This document shows, one piece after another, positions 58,401 through 64,000 of a stretch of DNA of 64,000 nt (the stretch's first letter is position 1; every line of letters begins with the position of its first letter). Both the position numbers and the translations under genes were made by a program. The notes under the pieces are model-generated. The model had not been told where the DNA came from. It was given only the letters and a program-made list of their open reading frames with translations, and searched no databases. This DNA comes from Ctena decussata (lineage: Eukaryota; Mollusca; Bivalvia; Lucinida; Lucinidae): positions 35,052,166 to 35,116,165 of the forward strand of contig OZ022508.1 of the NCBI GenBank assembly GCA_963989385.1, read 5' to 3'.

Positions 58401-61400
58401 TCAAAAGTTAATCAGGTCATCTACACCACAGGCAGTATCTTCCTGCAAAAAATCATGCTCCTTTCTTCAGGGATTCTTGAGATATTTTGTTCACAAGGTT
58501 CCATAGGCTTACAATGCACTAAGTTGAAAAAGGGACATAACTCGGTCAATAATTCACGAATTTGTTTCAGAAGTTAATCAGGTCATCTACACCTTGGGCA
58601 TTCTCATCTTGCAAAGCCTCATGATCCTAGCATCAGGGGTTCTTGAGATATTTTGTTCACAAGGTTCCACAGGCTAAGTCGAAAAAGGGGCATAACTATG
58701 GAAATACATTGCCGGCGGAAAAATAAAAAAATACGGGTCTGCTTATTTTTCATACTGATCATGTGTATAAAGTTTCAAGTTCCTAGCTCTTATTGTTCTT
58801 GACTATATGTAAGGGTACCTTTGTACCATAGGCCTCAATGCACTAAGTCAAAAAAGGGGAATAACTCGATCAAAAATTCACAATTTTTTTTCAAAAGTTA
58901 ATCAGGTCATCTACACCACAGGCAGTATCTTCCTGCAAAAAATCATGCTCCTAGCTTCAGGGGTTCTTGAGATATTTTGTTCACAAGGTTCCATAGGCTT
59001 ACAATGCACTAAGTCGAAAAAGGGGCATAACTCGGTCAAAAATTCACGAATTTGTTTCAAAAGTTAATCAGGTCATCTACACCTTGGGCATTCTCATCTT
59101 GCAAAGCCTCATGATCCTAGCATCAGGGGTTCTTGAGATATTTTGTTCACAAGCTTCCATAGACTAAGTCGAAAAAGGGGCATAACTCTGGAAATACCTG
59201 ATCCGCTGAAAAAATAAAAAATACGGGTCCGCTTATTTTTCATGTACATATCACATATAAAATTTCAAGATCCTAGCATAAGCGGTTCTTGAGTTTCCCA
59301 GCTGCCAAAAAGCGTTACGGACAGACGGACGGACAGACGGACAGACAGACGGACGGACAGGCCCAAACCAATATGCCCCCTCATCTTCTCCGAAGTTGGG
59401 GGCATAAAAATTGAAAATTTGGCCCTTCAATTGCAATGGCAACCAATCAAAATCAGGTCTTTGGGCAAAATTCTTATAGCTGATAGAGGACTACTCTAGG
59501 AACATTTCTGTAAAGCTTTTGTAAAATATCTGCCGTCACACAGAAATAAATACCAAATGTCCACTTTCCCCATTGTAAGTCTATGGAAACTTTAAGTTGC
59601 CATAGCAACCAGTTCACATGGGCAATGATAATATGAAATATACTTTAGGTAGAGGCTAATGTTATTAATATGTATGCAAAGTATCAGCTTCATCCTCCTC
59701 ATGGCTTCACTTTCCCAATTATAAGTCAATGGAAACTATAAGTTGACATAGCAACCAAAGTTCTTATTGGGTTGGAAGAAAAAACAAAATTCATGTAGAG
59801 GCATGTTTGCACAATATCAGCTTCATCCCCCATATGGCTTCTGAGCAGAAGATTTTTTCATTTTTTCTTTTTTTTCGAAAATTTACCCTATATTTTGCCA
59901 TGGCAACCAATCAAATTCAGCGATTTGGAGAAAATTCATATGAAGTATAGAGGACTATTCAAGAAACATTTCTGTAGAAAGAAAATCTAAATAAAAGCCG
60001 TGAGACAGCAAAAATTGCCAATTTCCATTTTCCCCATTATAAGTCAAGTCAATGGAAACTCTTAGTTGCCATAGCAACCAAACTGCTGGAGTAATTTCCA
60101 TGAAAAATAGTAATTCTATAGAGGCTAGTACTAAGGTTCTTTCTGTAAAGTTTGAGCTTTATTGGCCACACAGTTTATGCAGAGATGATTTTTTAATATT
60201 TTTCCATTTTTAACTATTCGGTTGCAATGGCAACCAGAAAAATTGCCCAATTTGTATAAATTTAACAAGGCTGGTTAAAGACTACTCCAGGTACATTTCT
60301 ATAAAAGTTTTGTCAAAATATCTGCAGTGGCATAGCAATAAATGCAAATTTTCTATTTTGCCATTATAAGTCAATGGCAACTTTAAGTTCCCATAGCAAC
60401 CGAACTGCTAGAGCAATTGCCAAGAAAAACAGTACTTTTATAGAGGGCAGTGCCAAGATCCTTTCTGTGAAGTTTGAGCTTTATTGGTTGCATAATTTCT
60501 GAGGAGATGATTTTTGAATATTTTTTCTATTTTTAACCATTCGGTTGCCATGGCAACCAGCCAAATTGTGCAATTGACAAAAATTTCATGTGGTTGAGGA
60601 ACATTTCTGTAAAAGTTTTGTCAAAATATCTGCAGTGACATAGCAATAAATGCAAATTTTCGATTTTTCCCATACAAGTCACTGGAAACTTTAAGTTGCC
60701 ATAGCAACCAAAGTTCTGAAGCGATTTGGATAAAAAACAGTATTATTGGTTCCCCCTGCCTATAGATGCTATATATGAAATTTGGTTACTGTGGGCCTTG
60801 TAGTTTCAGAGGAGATGTCGTTTGAAAATGTTGACGGACGACGGACGACGTACGACGTACGACGGATGCCTGCCTATACTATAAGCTCACCTGTGAGCCT
60901 TCGGCTCAGGTGAGCTAAAAAATAGAGAGGGGGACCATTTTTGAACAGACAGAAAACATTTAGCTCATATAACAGACATTTACACATTGACTATACAGTT
61001 ATCTTAACTGACTTTAGACATCAGACATTTATTCTGTCCAAGACTATACAGTAATCTTATTGACCTGTTTTACCCAGTTTGAGATCGATTTTTCTGTTCT
61101 AAATCCATATTACATTCCAGTTACAGATTTTCTGAGTTGTTTTGGAGGTTTTAGTCTTATATATAAGTATTTCAATGGGCTTACAGCGATTATTTTGCTG
61201 ATACATAGTTTTTCAGCGATTTATAAATTTCCACCGCGGGTATACTAACGCAGGTGCGGGTTACGCATTTTACCCACTCTCTAATGAAATTTGTTCCGGT
61301 ATTCATCGAACCCGTGAAGTCAAGGGAAGTTACCCTAATGGACATAATATGGCGAAAAGATGCTGTTTTATTCAAAACAGCGGTATTTTCTGCGAGGCAA

Positions 61401-62922
61401 GAGTAAATTCTTGTTTTTGGCACGTTTTCATTATTTATTTTTTACGCGGAACTGTCACACATTGGGTCTGAATTAATGCGGGATATGAGAAAAATTAGCG
61501 TGAATCCCGTAATCGCGCATCCTAGAATAGACACTGGAGCATGAAATTCAAGAACATTAATATACTGAACATTTGTGCAAATCAAAAATATTTGTGAATA
61601 TATTCTTTCATACTTATCAGCAAATAATACAAGAATTCCTGAATAGTAAATTCCATGTTTAAAACCCATTTTCATCATACCAAGACTGTATTTTTAACCC
61701 TCAAAGAAATTCTAAAACTTGTTTAAAATTAGAAATGCAAGTAACACCAGCGCCCAGTTGTTTTCAAAACTAACTATGTCAATAGTTTACGAGACGTTAA
61801 ATTTTCAAACCTATTGTACACAAAAAAACACTGCAATATATATGGCACTTTTGCAGTGCAATGGCTTGTCACATTTTGTCAGCAAAAAATATGAGCACAC
61901 TTGATTTTGTGAATACTATAAGACTTATAGAATCCTCTACTTATGACTTTACTAGGCTAACGATGCTTTGAACGATCCAGCCCTGGTATTTTAGCTTGGT
62001 ACTTACTGAAATTCATGTTGAACTTTGACAGCCCGAAATCAGTGAGTTTGATGTGACCAGTTTTTGTTATCAGCATGTTGTCTGGCTTCAGGTCTCTGAA
62101 ACATAGAAAAAATCTTGGCCCTTAAAGCCCCAAAAGGCCGATGACAAAATCTAAAAAAAAATGTTTCTCCAATAAATGGTGGGCATACAGCATAGATCAA
62201 TATGAGCAACCTCATCTGGATCTATGCTGTTTGCAAATTAAACTACATGTATTTTCATTTTTGGCGATTTAAGTGTTAGTTGCAAAATTTTGTTATTTCT
62301 AAGTTTTCCATAAAAATATTATTGTTGTTCTCCAGAGAAAAAAAGTCTCATCCCATGTGGTAGACAAATGGTAAACATTGTATCAATGTCAATGTGATTA
62401 GTGATGTCGGAACTATACTGACATGATGTGCGGAGCTCAACTTCAGTCTTTAGTAGGTTGACTTTCACCTGATAGGACAAATAGGACAGTCTATTTCTAA
62501 AATTTCTAAGATACGGAATAAGATTTCAAAATATTTTAGGTAAATTAACAACTTCTTCTATTCATAAAATGTCTTTTTATTTTATGTAAATTTCCACCAT
62601 GATCAGACTACTTGTTTTTCATTTCTCAGAAAAGAGCATTTGGTTATTCTTAGAGGCACTAACTTTACTATAAATTCTCATGGAGGCATGACGAAATTTC
62701 AAACGGTATTAGGTGTGCCATACTATTTGTTGAAGAACATTGTCCAAAAGAAACTGAAATTTTATTCCATGACAAAAATTACCTGTGTACAATGCCTTTA
62801 TTATGTAGGTACTCTAATGCCAGTGTCACTTCTGCAGTGTACATTATAGCCATATGCTCATCAAAGAATCCTGCTACTGACAACAAACTTTTTACATCCC
62901 CACCAATCAAATACTCCATCAC
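36139..62922 (-). CDS. MASTL: MASTL / Greatwall kinase, spliced gene (10 exons, 5' end outside window)
   Basis: AGC-family Ser/Thr kinase that, in animals, phosphorylates ENSA/ARPP19 so that these inhibit PP2A-B55 and allow mitotic entry. Exons, in transcript order: 62922-62783, 62095-62007, 57066-56960, 50436-48649, 47654-47517, 46263-46050, 44745-44632, 42631-42530, 37386-37276, 36185-36139. They sum to 2850 nt with matching phase at every junction, giving 949 residues. The split kinase domain is diagnostic: [22 protein letters not shown] and DFG come first; then a ~640-residue middle region; then [20 protein letters not shown] and [16 protein letters not shown]; and a tail [18 protein letters not shown]. 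About 108 N-terminal residues (glycine loop, VAIK lysine) are expected upstream of 64000. No internal stop or frameshift was found. Confidence 0.95.
36496..37042. mobile_element. TTAA-flanked TIR element, copy 2 (in MASTL intron 9)
   Basis: TTAAAGGTAGGTTCCTGTAC at the left and GTACAGGAACCTACCTTTAA at the right are perfect complements including the TTAA. Same family as 27349..27914, but its TIRs are better preserved, so probably younger. Confidence 0.82.
37276..37386 (-). CDS. MASTL: MASTL exon 9, kinase C-lobe end
   Basis: Phase 1 to phase 1. Encodes (A)[20 protein letters not shown], then [16 protein letters not shown]. This matches the conserved Greatwall end of the kinase core (D-x-D-W-x-N-L and PFIPQP-D-TDTSYFE). 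Acceptor CTGTCAACAG, donor G|GTATTG. Confidence 0.93.
37628..39122. mobile_element. Minisatellite-bearing Helentron/'pearl'-like element (MASTL intron 8)
   Basis: Starts CTAGAAATGTTTTTCAGCGA (hairpin GTTTTTCAGCGAAAAAC) then GATGCCCCCCCCAC; ends GGTGGGGGGACATAATG, close to the complement of the start. Inside are about eight ~150-bp units containing TTCCATCCATTGGTTCAGG and ATGAGGTCAAGGTCACC. A SINE is inserted at 38622. The 'pearl'/Helentron affiliation is inferred from this layout. Confidence 0.65.
38622..38895 (+). mobile_element. SINE family 1, copy 2
   Basis: Flanked by the target duplication ATCTAAG (38615..38621 and 38896..38902), which splits a minisatellite unit. The tRNA-like head (GTAGCGCAATCGGTAGGGCA, B box GGTTCGAATCC) has the anticodon loop CTCGTAA, as in tRNA-Thr(CGU), but with an extra base in the anticodon stem. 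The tail is CAACCAACCAAAAAA. Confidence 0.88.
39140..39245 (-). mobile_element. Possible tRNA-derived SINE fragment
   Basis: The minus strand reads GGCTCATAGCTTAGTGATGC, ACGGGCCTGCTAAGCTTGAG and GTTAGAATCCC, a tRNA-like A/B-box arrangement. Too decayed to assign. Confidence 0.4.
40100..40295 (-). mobile_element. SINE family 2, copy 2
   Basis: The minus strand reads GGAGCCTTGGTAGATCAGTG then GGTTACATGCTGGCCTGCTA, with body motifs TCTTTTCAACAGTAAACAGG and CATCGTCCTGATGTGACTG. These match 24068..24262. Confidence 0.6.
40678..41903. mobile_element. Minisatellite-bearing Helentron/'pearl'-like element (MASTL intron 8)
   Basis: The 5' hairpin TGTTTTTCTACGAAAAAACA is followed by ATGTCTCCCCCC (40706..40717). 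The 3' end GGGGGGAGACAT (41888..41899) is its exact complement. Inside are about seven ~150-bp units (GGGAAATAACTCAAATAGTA, GAAGTTTCGTGAATATAGCT), then (GACA)n near 41832 and ACAATATGTCTCCCGACCCT. Apparent minus ORFs of 60-80 codons are repeat translation. Confidence 0.72.
41990..42523. mobile_element. Repeat with two ~145-bp units and (GACGG)n tail abutting MASTL exon 8
   Basis: AACCACATGCACATCTTCA-type sequence and AGTTGCGGGGACAA recur twice, followed by (GACGGAAG)n at about 42428..42483 and CCCCCTCCGCCTTTGTCGGG. The unit order matches other tandem-repeat elements here. It reaches to within about 10 nt of the splice donor. Confidence 0.55.
42530..42631 (-). CDS. MASTL: MASTL exon 8, kinase C-lobe
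   Basis: Phase 1 to phase 1. Encodes (D)[20 protein letters not shown], then [13 protein letters not shown]. The DIPWPEG motif is characteristic of MASTL/AGC C-lobes. Acceptor TTTTGATAG, donor G|GTAATTG, the donor lying right beside a transposable repeat. Confidence 0.93.
42714..43110. repeat. Dispersed repeat D1, copy 1
   Basis: TTTTCCCTAACATTTAACAG, a central H hairpin (about 42837..42884), and TTCTGACTTTTCCCTGACTT match 50770..51165 in the same order. Confidence 0.6.
43545..43626. repeat. Inverted repeat (AACAGGCTGACAAATCCTTA)
   Basis: The left arm AACAGGCTGACAAATCCTT pairs with AAGGATTTGTCAGTCTGTTA at the right with one mismatch, around a ~35-nt loop. Confidence 0.7.
43726..44100. repeat. 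Dispersed repeat D2, copy 1
   Basis: TAAATCATTTGTAAAAGTAG, ATAATCTTTATGAAAACAGG, TTATTTACATCCCTCC and AAGTTACAGACTTTGCAGCT recur in order at 45648..45992, as direct repeats in neighbouring MASTL introns. Confidence 0.7.
44168..44232. repeat. Short foldback (CAGATCAGAATGCTCCTATA)
   Basis: AATGTAGGCCCAGATCAGAA-TGCTCC is mirrored by GGAGCATTCTGATCAGGGAC-TACATT. Confidence 0.65.
44269..44596. mobile_element. TIR element (ATCCTATTAAA ends), copy 2
   Basis: Second copy of 6291..6790, sharing GCCTAAAGTGTAGTAAATCA, an H hairpin and the right end GTGTTTATTAGGATT. It lacks the family-X insertion. Confidence 0.55.
44632..44745 (-). CDS. MASTL: MASTL exon 7, kinase C-lobe
   Basis: Phase 1 in, phase 1 out. 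Encodes (G)[20 protein letters not shown], then [33 protein letters not shown] is subdomain IX of AGC kinases. Acceptor TTACTAG, donor G|GTATTG. Confidence 0.95.
44843..44996 (-). mobile_element. Minimal Helentron-like element, family X
   Basis: On the minus strand: ACAAGACCTGTCCGCGTACA-GG (hairpin), ATAGCTCGCCTG, a GACGCGGACGCCGACGCC tract, CAATAGCTCTTCCTGAAC, hairpin, GTTCAGGCAAGCTAAAAAT. Only about 154 bp, with no tandem array. Confidence 0.65.
45416..45632. mobile_element. Foldback MITE family F, copy 7 (MASTL intron 6)
   Basis: Left GAGCCACGACACGACAAAAC, right GGTTTTGTCACGTCGCGGCTC; inner AGGCTGATCTGAGTCTGCGC. Slightly shortened right arm. Confidence 0.85.
45648..45992. repeat. Dispersed repeat D2, copy 2
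   Basis: Direct repeat of 43726..44100 with about three-quarters identity by eye. Confidence 0.7.
46050..46263 (-). CDS. MASTL: MASTL exon 6, activation segment and APE motif
   Basis: Phase 0 in, phase 1 out. Encodes [20 protein letters not shown], then a basic stretch, then [31 protein letters not shown]. The GTPDYLAPE block restarts the kinase domain after the middle region; its Thr is the T-loop residue. Three Thr-Pro sites precede it. Confidence 0.96.
47517..47654 (-). CDS. MASTL: MASTL exon 5, middle-region linker
   Basis: Phase 0 to 0, 46 codons. Encodes [20 protein letters not shown], then [26 protein letters not shown]. Low complexity, Ser/Pro/basic. Acceptor CATTCCAG, donor AAG|GTAGGA. 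Assigned by phase and neighbours rather than similarity. Confidence 0.85.
48208..48480 (+). mobile_element. SINE family 1, copy 3 (MASTL intron 4)
   Basis: Flanked by TCTGGAGCACTGT (48195..48207) and TCTGGAGCACAGT (48481..48493). Head, body and (CAACC)n tail are as in the copy at 38622, with the same anticodon loop CTCGTAA. Confidence 0.88.
48649..50436 (-). CDS. MASTL: MASTL exon 4, non-conserved middle region
   Basis: 1788 nt, phase 0 to 0, 596 codons in one exon, from [18 protein letters not shown] to [19 protein letters not shown]. Predicted disordered: rich in Ser, Asp, Glu and Lys with short basic patches ([32 protein letters not shown]) that could act as nuclear localisation signals, many SP/TP sites, and a polyproline run at the end. 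Acceptor TTTTCAG, donor CGT|GTATGT. A longer reading through 50520 starts with MADKYGG but is intronic in the spliced model. Human MASTL has the same kind of insert; this one is longer, and residue similarity is low as expected. Confidence 0.9.
50770..51165. repeat. Dispersed repeat D1, copy 2
   Basis: Matches 42714..43110, including the central H hairpin at 50911..50968. Confidence 0.6.
51314..51845. mobile_element. TA-flanked TIR MITE, pogo/Tigger-like
   Basis: CAGTAGAACTTCACCGGCTC at the left and GAGCCATCGAAGTTCGACTG at the right are near-complements, flanked by TA (51312..51313, 51846..51847). Several GGCTCGAAC repeats inside. No ORF. Interrupts element Z. Confidence 0.75.
52114..55294 (+). 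mobile_element. Helentron-like element family X (middle shell)
   Basis: 5' hairpin GCTGTCGCCTGACAGC, then TAGCTCGCCTGAA (52138..52150). The 3' end TTCAGGCGAGCTA (55278..55290) is its exact complement, preceded by GACGCTGACGCTGACGCC and CAATAGCTCTTCCTGAAC. Array at 54430..55220: about five ~170-bp units with CATGACCTTGACATCAAGG and AACTTTAACCAAAACATCC. Interrupted by the family-Y element; ~105-bp similar segments lie on both sides of it (52188 and 54264). Confidence 0.72.
52299..54197 (+). mobile_element. Helentron-like element family Y (innermost)
   Basis: 5' hairpin GCCCAAGGGC, then GCTCACCTGT (52316..52325); 3' ACAGGTGAGC (54182..54191), the exact complement, then TAAAAATG. Four copies of a ~455-bp unit (TCAAGGTCATAGGCCTTTTG, GGGCATGGCGGCCATCTTGG, CGTTCCCCCATCCCACTGAG, TGACCTTGACCTTTAGTGAC), then GACGACGCCGACGCCGACGA. 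ORFs of ~84 codons on the minus strand are this unit. Confidence 0.75.
56403..56465. repeat. Hairpin repeat H, diverged copy
   Basis: AGAAAAGAATTTGATCCCCA and its partial complement GGAGCAATTTTTTTCCTTTA. Confidence 0.6.
56690..56850. repeat. Foldback repeat (TCACTTGTCACC-type arms)
   Basis: GGTGACAAGCAAAGGCTCTG and GAGTGTCTTTGCTTGTCACC are inverted. Related sequence at about 30100..30300 (GTGACAAGTAAGGGCTCTG and CTTTCCTTGTCACC). Confidence 0.55.
56960..57066 (-). CDS. MASTL: MASTL exon 3, start of the insert with TPGQ motif
   Basis: Phase 1 in (A + AT = Asn), phase 0 out, 35 full codons. Encodes [20 protein letters not shown], then [23 protein letters not shown] is conserved among Greatwall kinases, and its Thr is a known activating phosphosite. 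Acceptor GTTCTAG, donor T|GTAAGT. Easily missed because no long frame surrounds it. Confidence 0.93.
57370..60922 (+). mobile_element. Helentron-like element family W
   Basis: 5' hairpin AGGGCCGATGGCCCT, then GCTCACCTGAGC (57392..57403); 3' GCTCAGGTGAGC (60904..60915), the exact complement, then TAAAAAA. Body of ~290-bp units with CCATTATAAGTCAATGGAAA and GTTGCCATAGCAACCAAA. The tail ACGACGTACGACGTACGACG precedes the 3' hairpin. Another element is inserted at 57590..59408. Confidence 0.72.
57590..59408 (+). mobile_element. Minisatellite-bearing 'pearl'-like element inside W
   Basis: 5' hairpin GTGTTTATGAAACAC, then TATGCCCCCAAC (57611..57622); 3' GTTGGGGGCATA (59395..59406), the exact complement. 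About nine ~165-bp units (GCACTAAGTCGAAAAAGGGG, GTTAATCAGGTCATCTACAC, TTCTTGAGATATTTTGTTCA) arranged in a ~500-bp higher-order period, then (GACGGACA)n at 59318..59360. Confidence 0.72.
60923..62006 (-). other. MASTL intron 2 remainder, no gene seen
   Basis: AT-rich sequence with no further exon or strong repeat recognised. Confidence 0.45.
62007..62095 (-). CDS. MASTL: MASTL exon 2, catalytic loop and DFG
   Basis: 89 nt, phase 2 in, phase 1 out. Completes the Arg of HRDLKPDN (catalytic Asp, Lys and Asn all present), then [18 protein letters not shown] with the Mg-binding DFG. The catalytic residues are intact, so an active kinase is expected. Acceptor TGTTTCAG, donor A|GTAAGT. Confidence 0.97.
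62185..62242. repeat. Short foldback (AGCATAGATC type)
   Basis: AGCATAGATCAATATGAG and CTCATCTGGATCTATGCTGT are roughly inverted; same style as 18960..19135. Confidence 0.5.
62783..62922 (-). CDS. MASTL: MASTL exon 1 of those visible, kinase hinge to helix E
   Basis: 140 nt beginning GTG (Val, phase 0) after CTTTTAG and ending AG before GTAATT-type sequence. Encodes [20 protein letters not shown], then [26 protein letters not shown](R). The [13 protein letters not shown] block is near-identical to vertebrate MASTL. The N-lobe exon(s) with the Gly-rich loop were not found between here and 64000. Confidence 0.96.
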
Positions 62923-63828
62923 CTAAAAGTACATATACTGACACAAACAAGAAACATTTGCTTTACATTTGTGTCTGTTAATTCCAAATGCATGCAGACA
63001 TTTCATTCAAATATTTTGCTCCAGTAACGTCGATAATTCAGCAATGGTATGCACTATACAGAAATCCATTGCATTAACATTAGCGCCAATGACAACACCA
63101 CAAGCACCAATACACACATTTCGAAAGTCACAAAATCAATACTTTGTGTGTTCTTCATGTTTTAACCATTGCAGCACATCCAAGCATCAATGACCAGACA
63201 CCCTACTGAAATTTTATGAGTGCTAGATGCATTCCTTACAGTCAGGACTACTGGCTTAAAACTATCACATAAAGTGATTTCACAAAATGTTGATCACGTC
63301 CTTGTGTAGATACATACAGACATCACCTGTTGGTCCATCAGTTTGGAAGTCAGTGGCATAAGACTACTACAAAATTCTCTTCTACTGATATAAGCTAATT
63401 TTACCGTCAGTGCAACATAAAAATATATGAATATATTACCGTAATGACCCTAAATATTTGGACAGACAGGTCTGAAGGAGCGTTTGATCAGGGTCTACAA
63501 TGTTTAACATTTACTAAGCATTATTTGGATGCATTAAAGTGCGTAAAATCCACTTTATAAGAATTTTCCAACAATAATTGTCCAACCTCCTGGCATCCGA
63601 AATGTTAGGGTCATTACGGTAATGCTTATCAGGGTATGTAAATTCTTCAACTTACTAGAAATATATTCTGTTGTGACTGTATGGAGTAATAAAGTTGTAC
63701 AACAAAAGGGCTGGCTGACCTAGCCATGGCATCTCTTTCTGTCACCACTGCAAATGTAAAAGGTTACCCTATACTCAACAAACCCCTTTGGTCAAGCATC
63801 TGTCACTTAGAGCCAACTGATATAAACC
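62923..63828 (-). other. MASTL intron (5' side), no exon seen
   Basis: Searched for a minus-strand Gly-rich loop (GAFGKV-like) and found none. A short GATCAGGGTCTACAATGTTT repeat is at 63490, and AACATTT..GGGTCATTACGGTAAT arms occur near 63438 and 63602. Confidence 0.45.
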
Positions 63829-64000
63829 AAGACACGACAAAATCAACAAAGTGGTATGTGTGCCCAGCGAGACTCAGATCAGCCTGGGCAGCAGCCCGGT
63901 CTGATCAGTCTTTGCTGTGCCATTACAGGGTAGCTAAGGGTCTAAGCTAGCCCCATGCGGACAGCGAAGAGACCTATCAGACTGGGCAGATGCCCAGGCT
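63829..64000. mobile_element. Foldback MITE family F, copy 8 (cut by window end)
   Basis: GACACGACAAAATCAACAAA, GAGACTCAGATCAGCCTGGG, GGGTAGCTAAGGGTCTAAGC and ACTGGGCAGATGCCCAGGCT are in family order. Confidence 0.8.

Noticed and set aside
30830..60900. CRISPR-like arrays
   Set aside because: Units are 140-455 bp without repeat/spacer alternation and occur in eukaryotic introns; they are minisatellites.
63000..64000. MASTL N-lobe exon
   Set aside because: No minus-strand Gly-rich loop or VAIK-type lysine motif was found; probably beyond the window.

Overview
The window looks like nuclear DNA from a bivalve mollusc, perhaps a heterodont clam, although the species is inferred rather than proven. 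It has small exons separated by long introns with GT/AG borders. It also has many tRNA-derived SINEs, TIR/foldback elements, and minisatellite-bearing elements ending in (GACGG/GACAG)n tracts, a style known from bivalve 'pearl'-type or Helentron-associated repeats. There is no bacterial gene organisation, rRNA or CRISPR.

Gene 1 (+ strand, 1..21931) is a Golgi carbohydrate sulfotransferase of the Sulfotransfer_2 (HNK-1ST/CHST) type. The catalytic exon is 20753..21931. A 95-nt linker exon lies at 17254..17348. Upstream are three divergent copies of a first coding exon encoding a short basic tail plus one signal-anchor helix: 1..118 (cut by the window start), 7574..7712 and 13741..13876. All three end in phase 1 with A|GTAAG donors. 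Exon 2 goes from phase 1 to phase 0 and exon 3 starts in phase 0, so any of the three can join the common exons. No second catalytic exon lies between the copies. The simplest reading is one gene with a tandem array of alternative signal-anchor exons.

22000..36100 is intergenic. It holds a decayed non-LTR reverse transcriptase, two SINE families, a TTAA-flanked TIR element, foldback elements and a minisatellite.

Gene 2 (- strand, 62922..36139) is MASTL/Greatwall kinase, lacking only its first exon(s), which lie beyond the window. Ten exons join in one open frame of 2850 nt (949 codons plus stop) and phase matches at every junction. They encode the catalytic loop, DFG, a long non-conserved middle region (mostly one 1788-nt exon), the second kinase half with its APE motif, and the C-terminal tail. 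Its introns are packed with nested repeats.

The most unusual non-coding structure is a set of nested, minisatellite-bearing elements at 37628..60922. Each element carries a short sequence just inside its 5' hairpin that is repeated in reverse complement at its own 3' end. The pair differs between families, so nested ends can be matched unambiguously.
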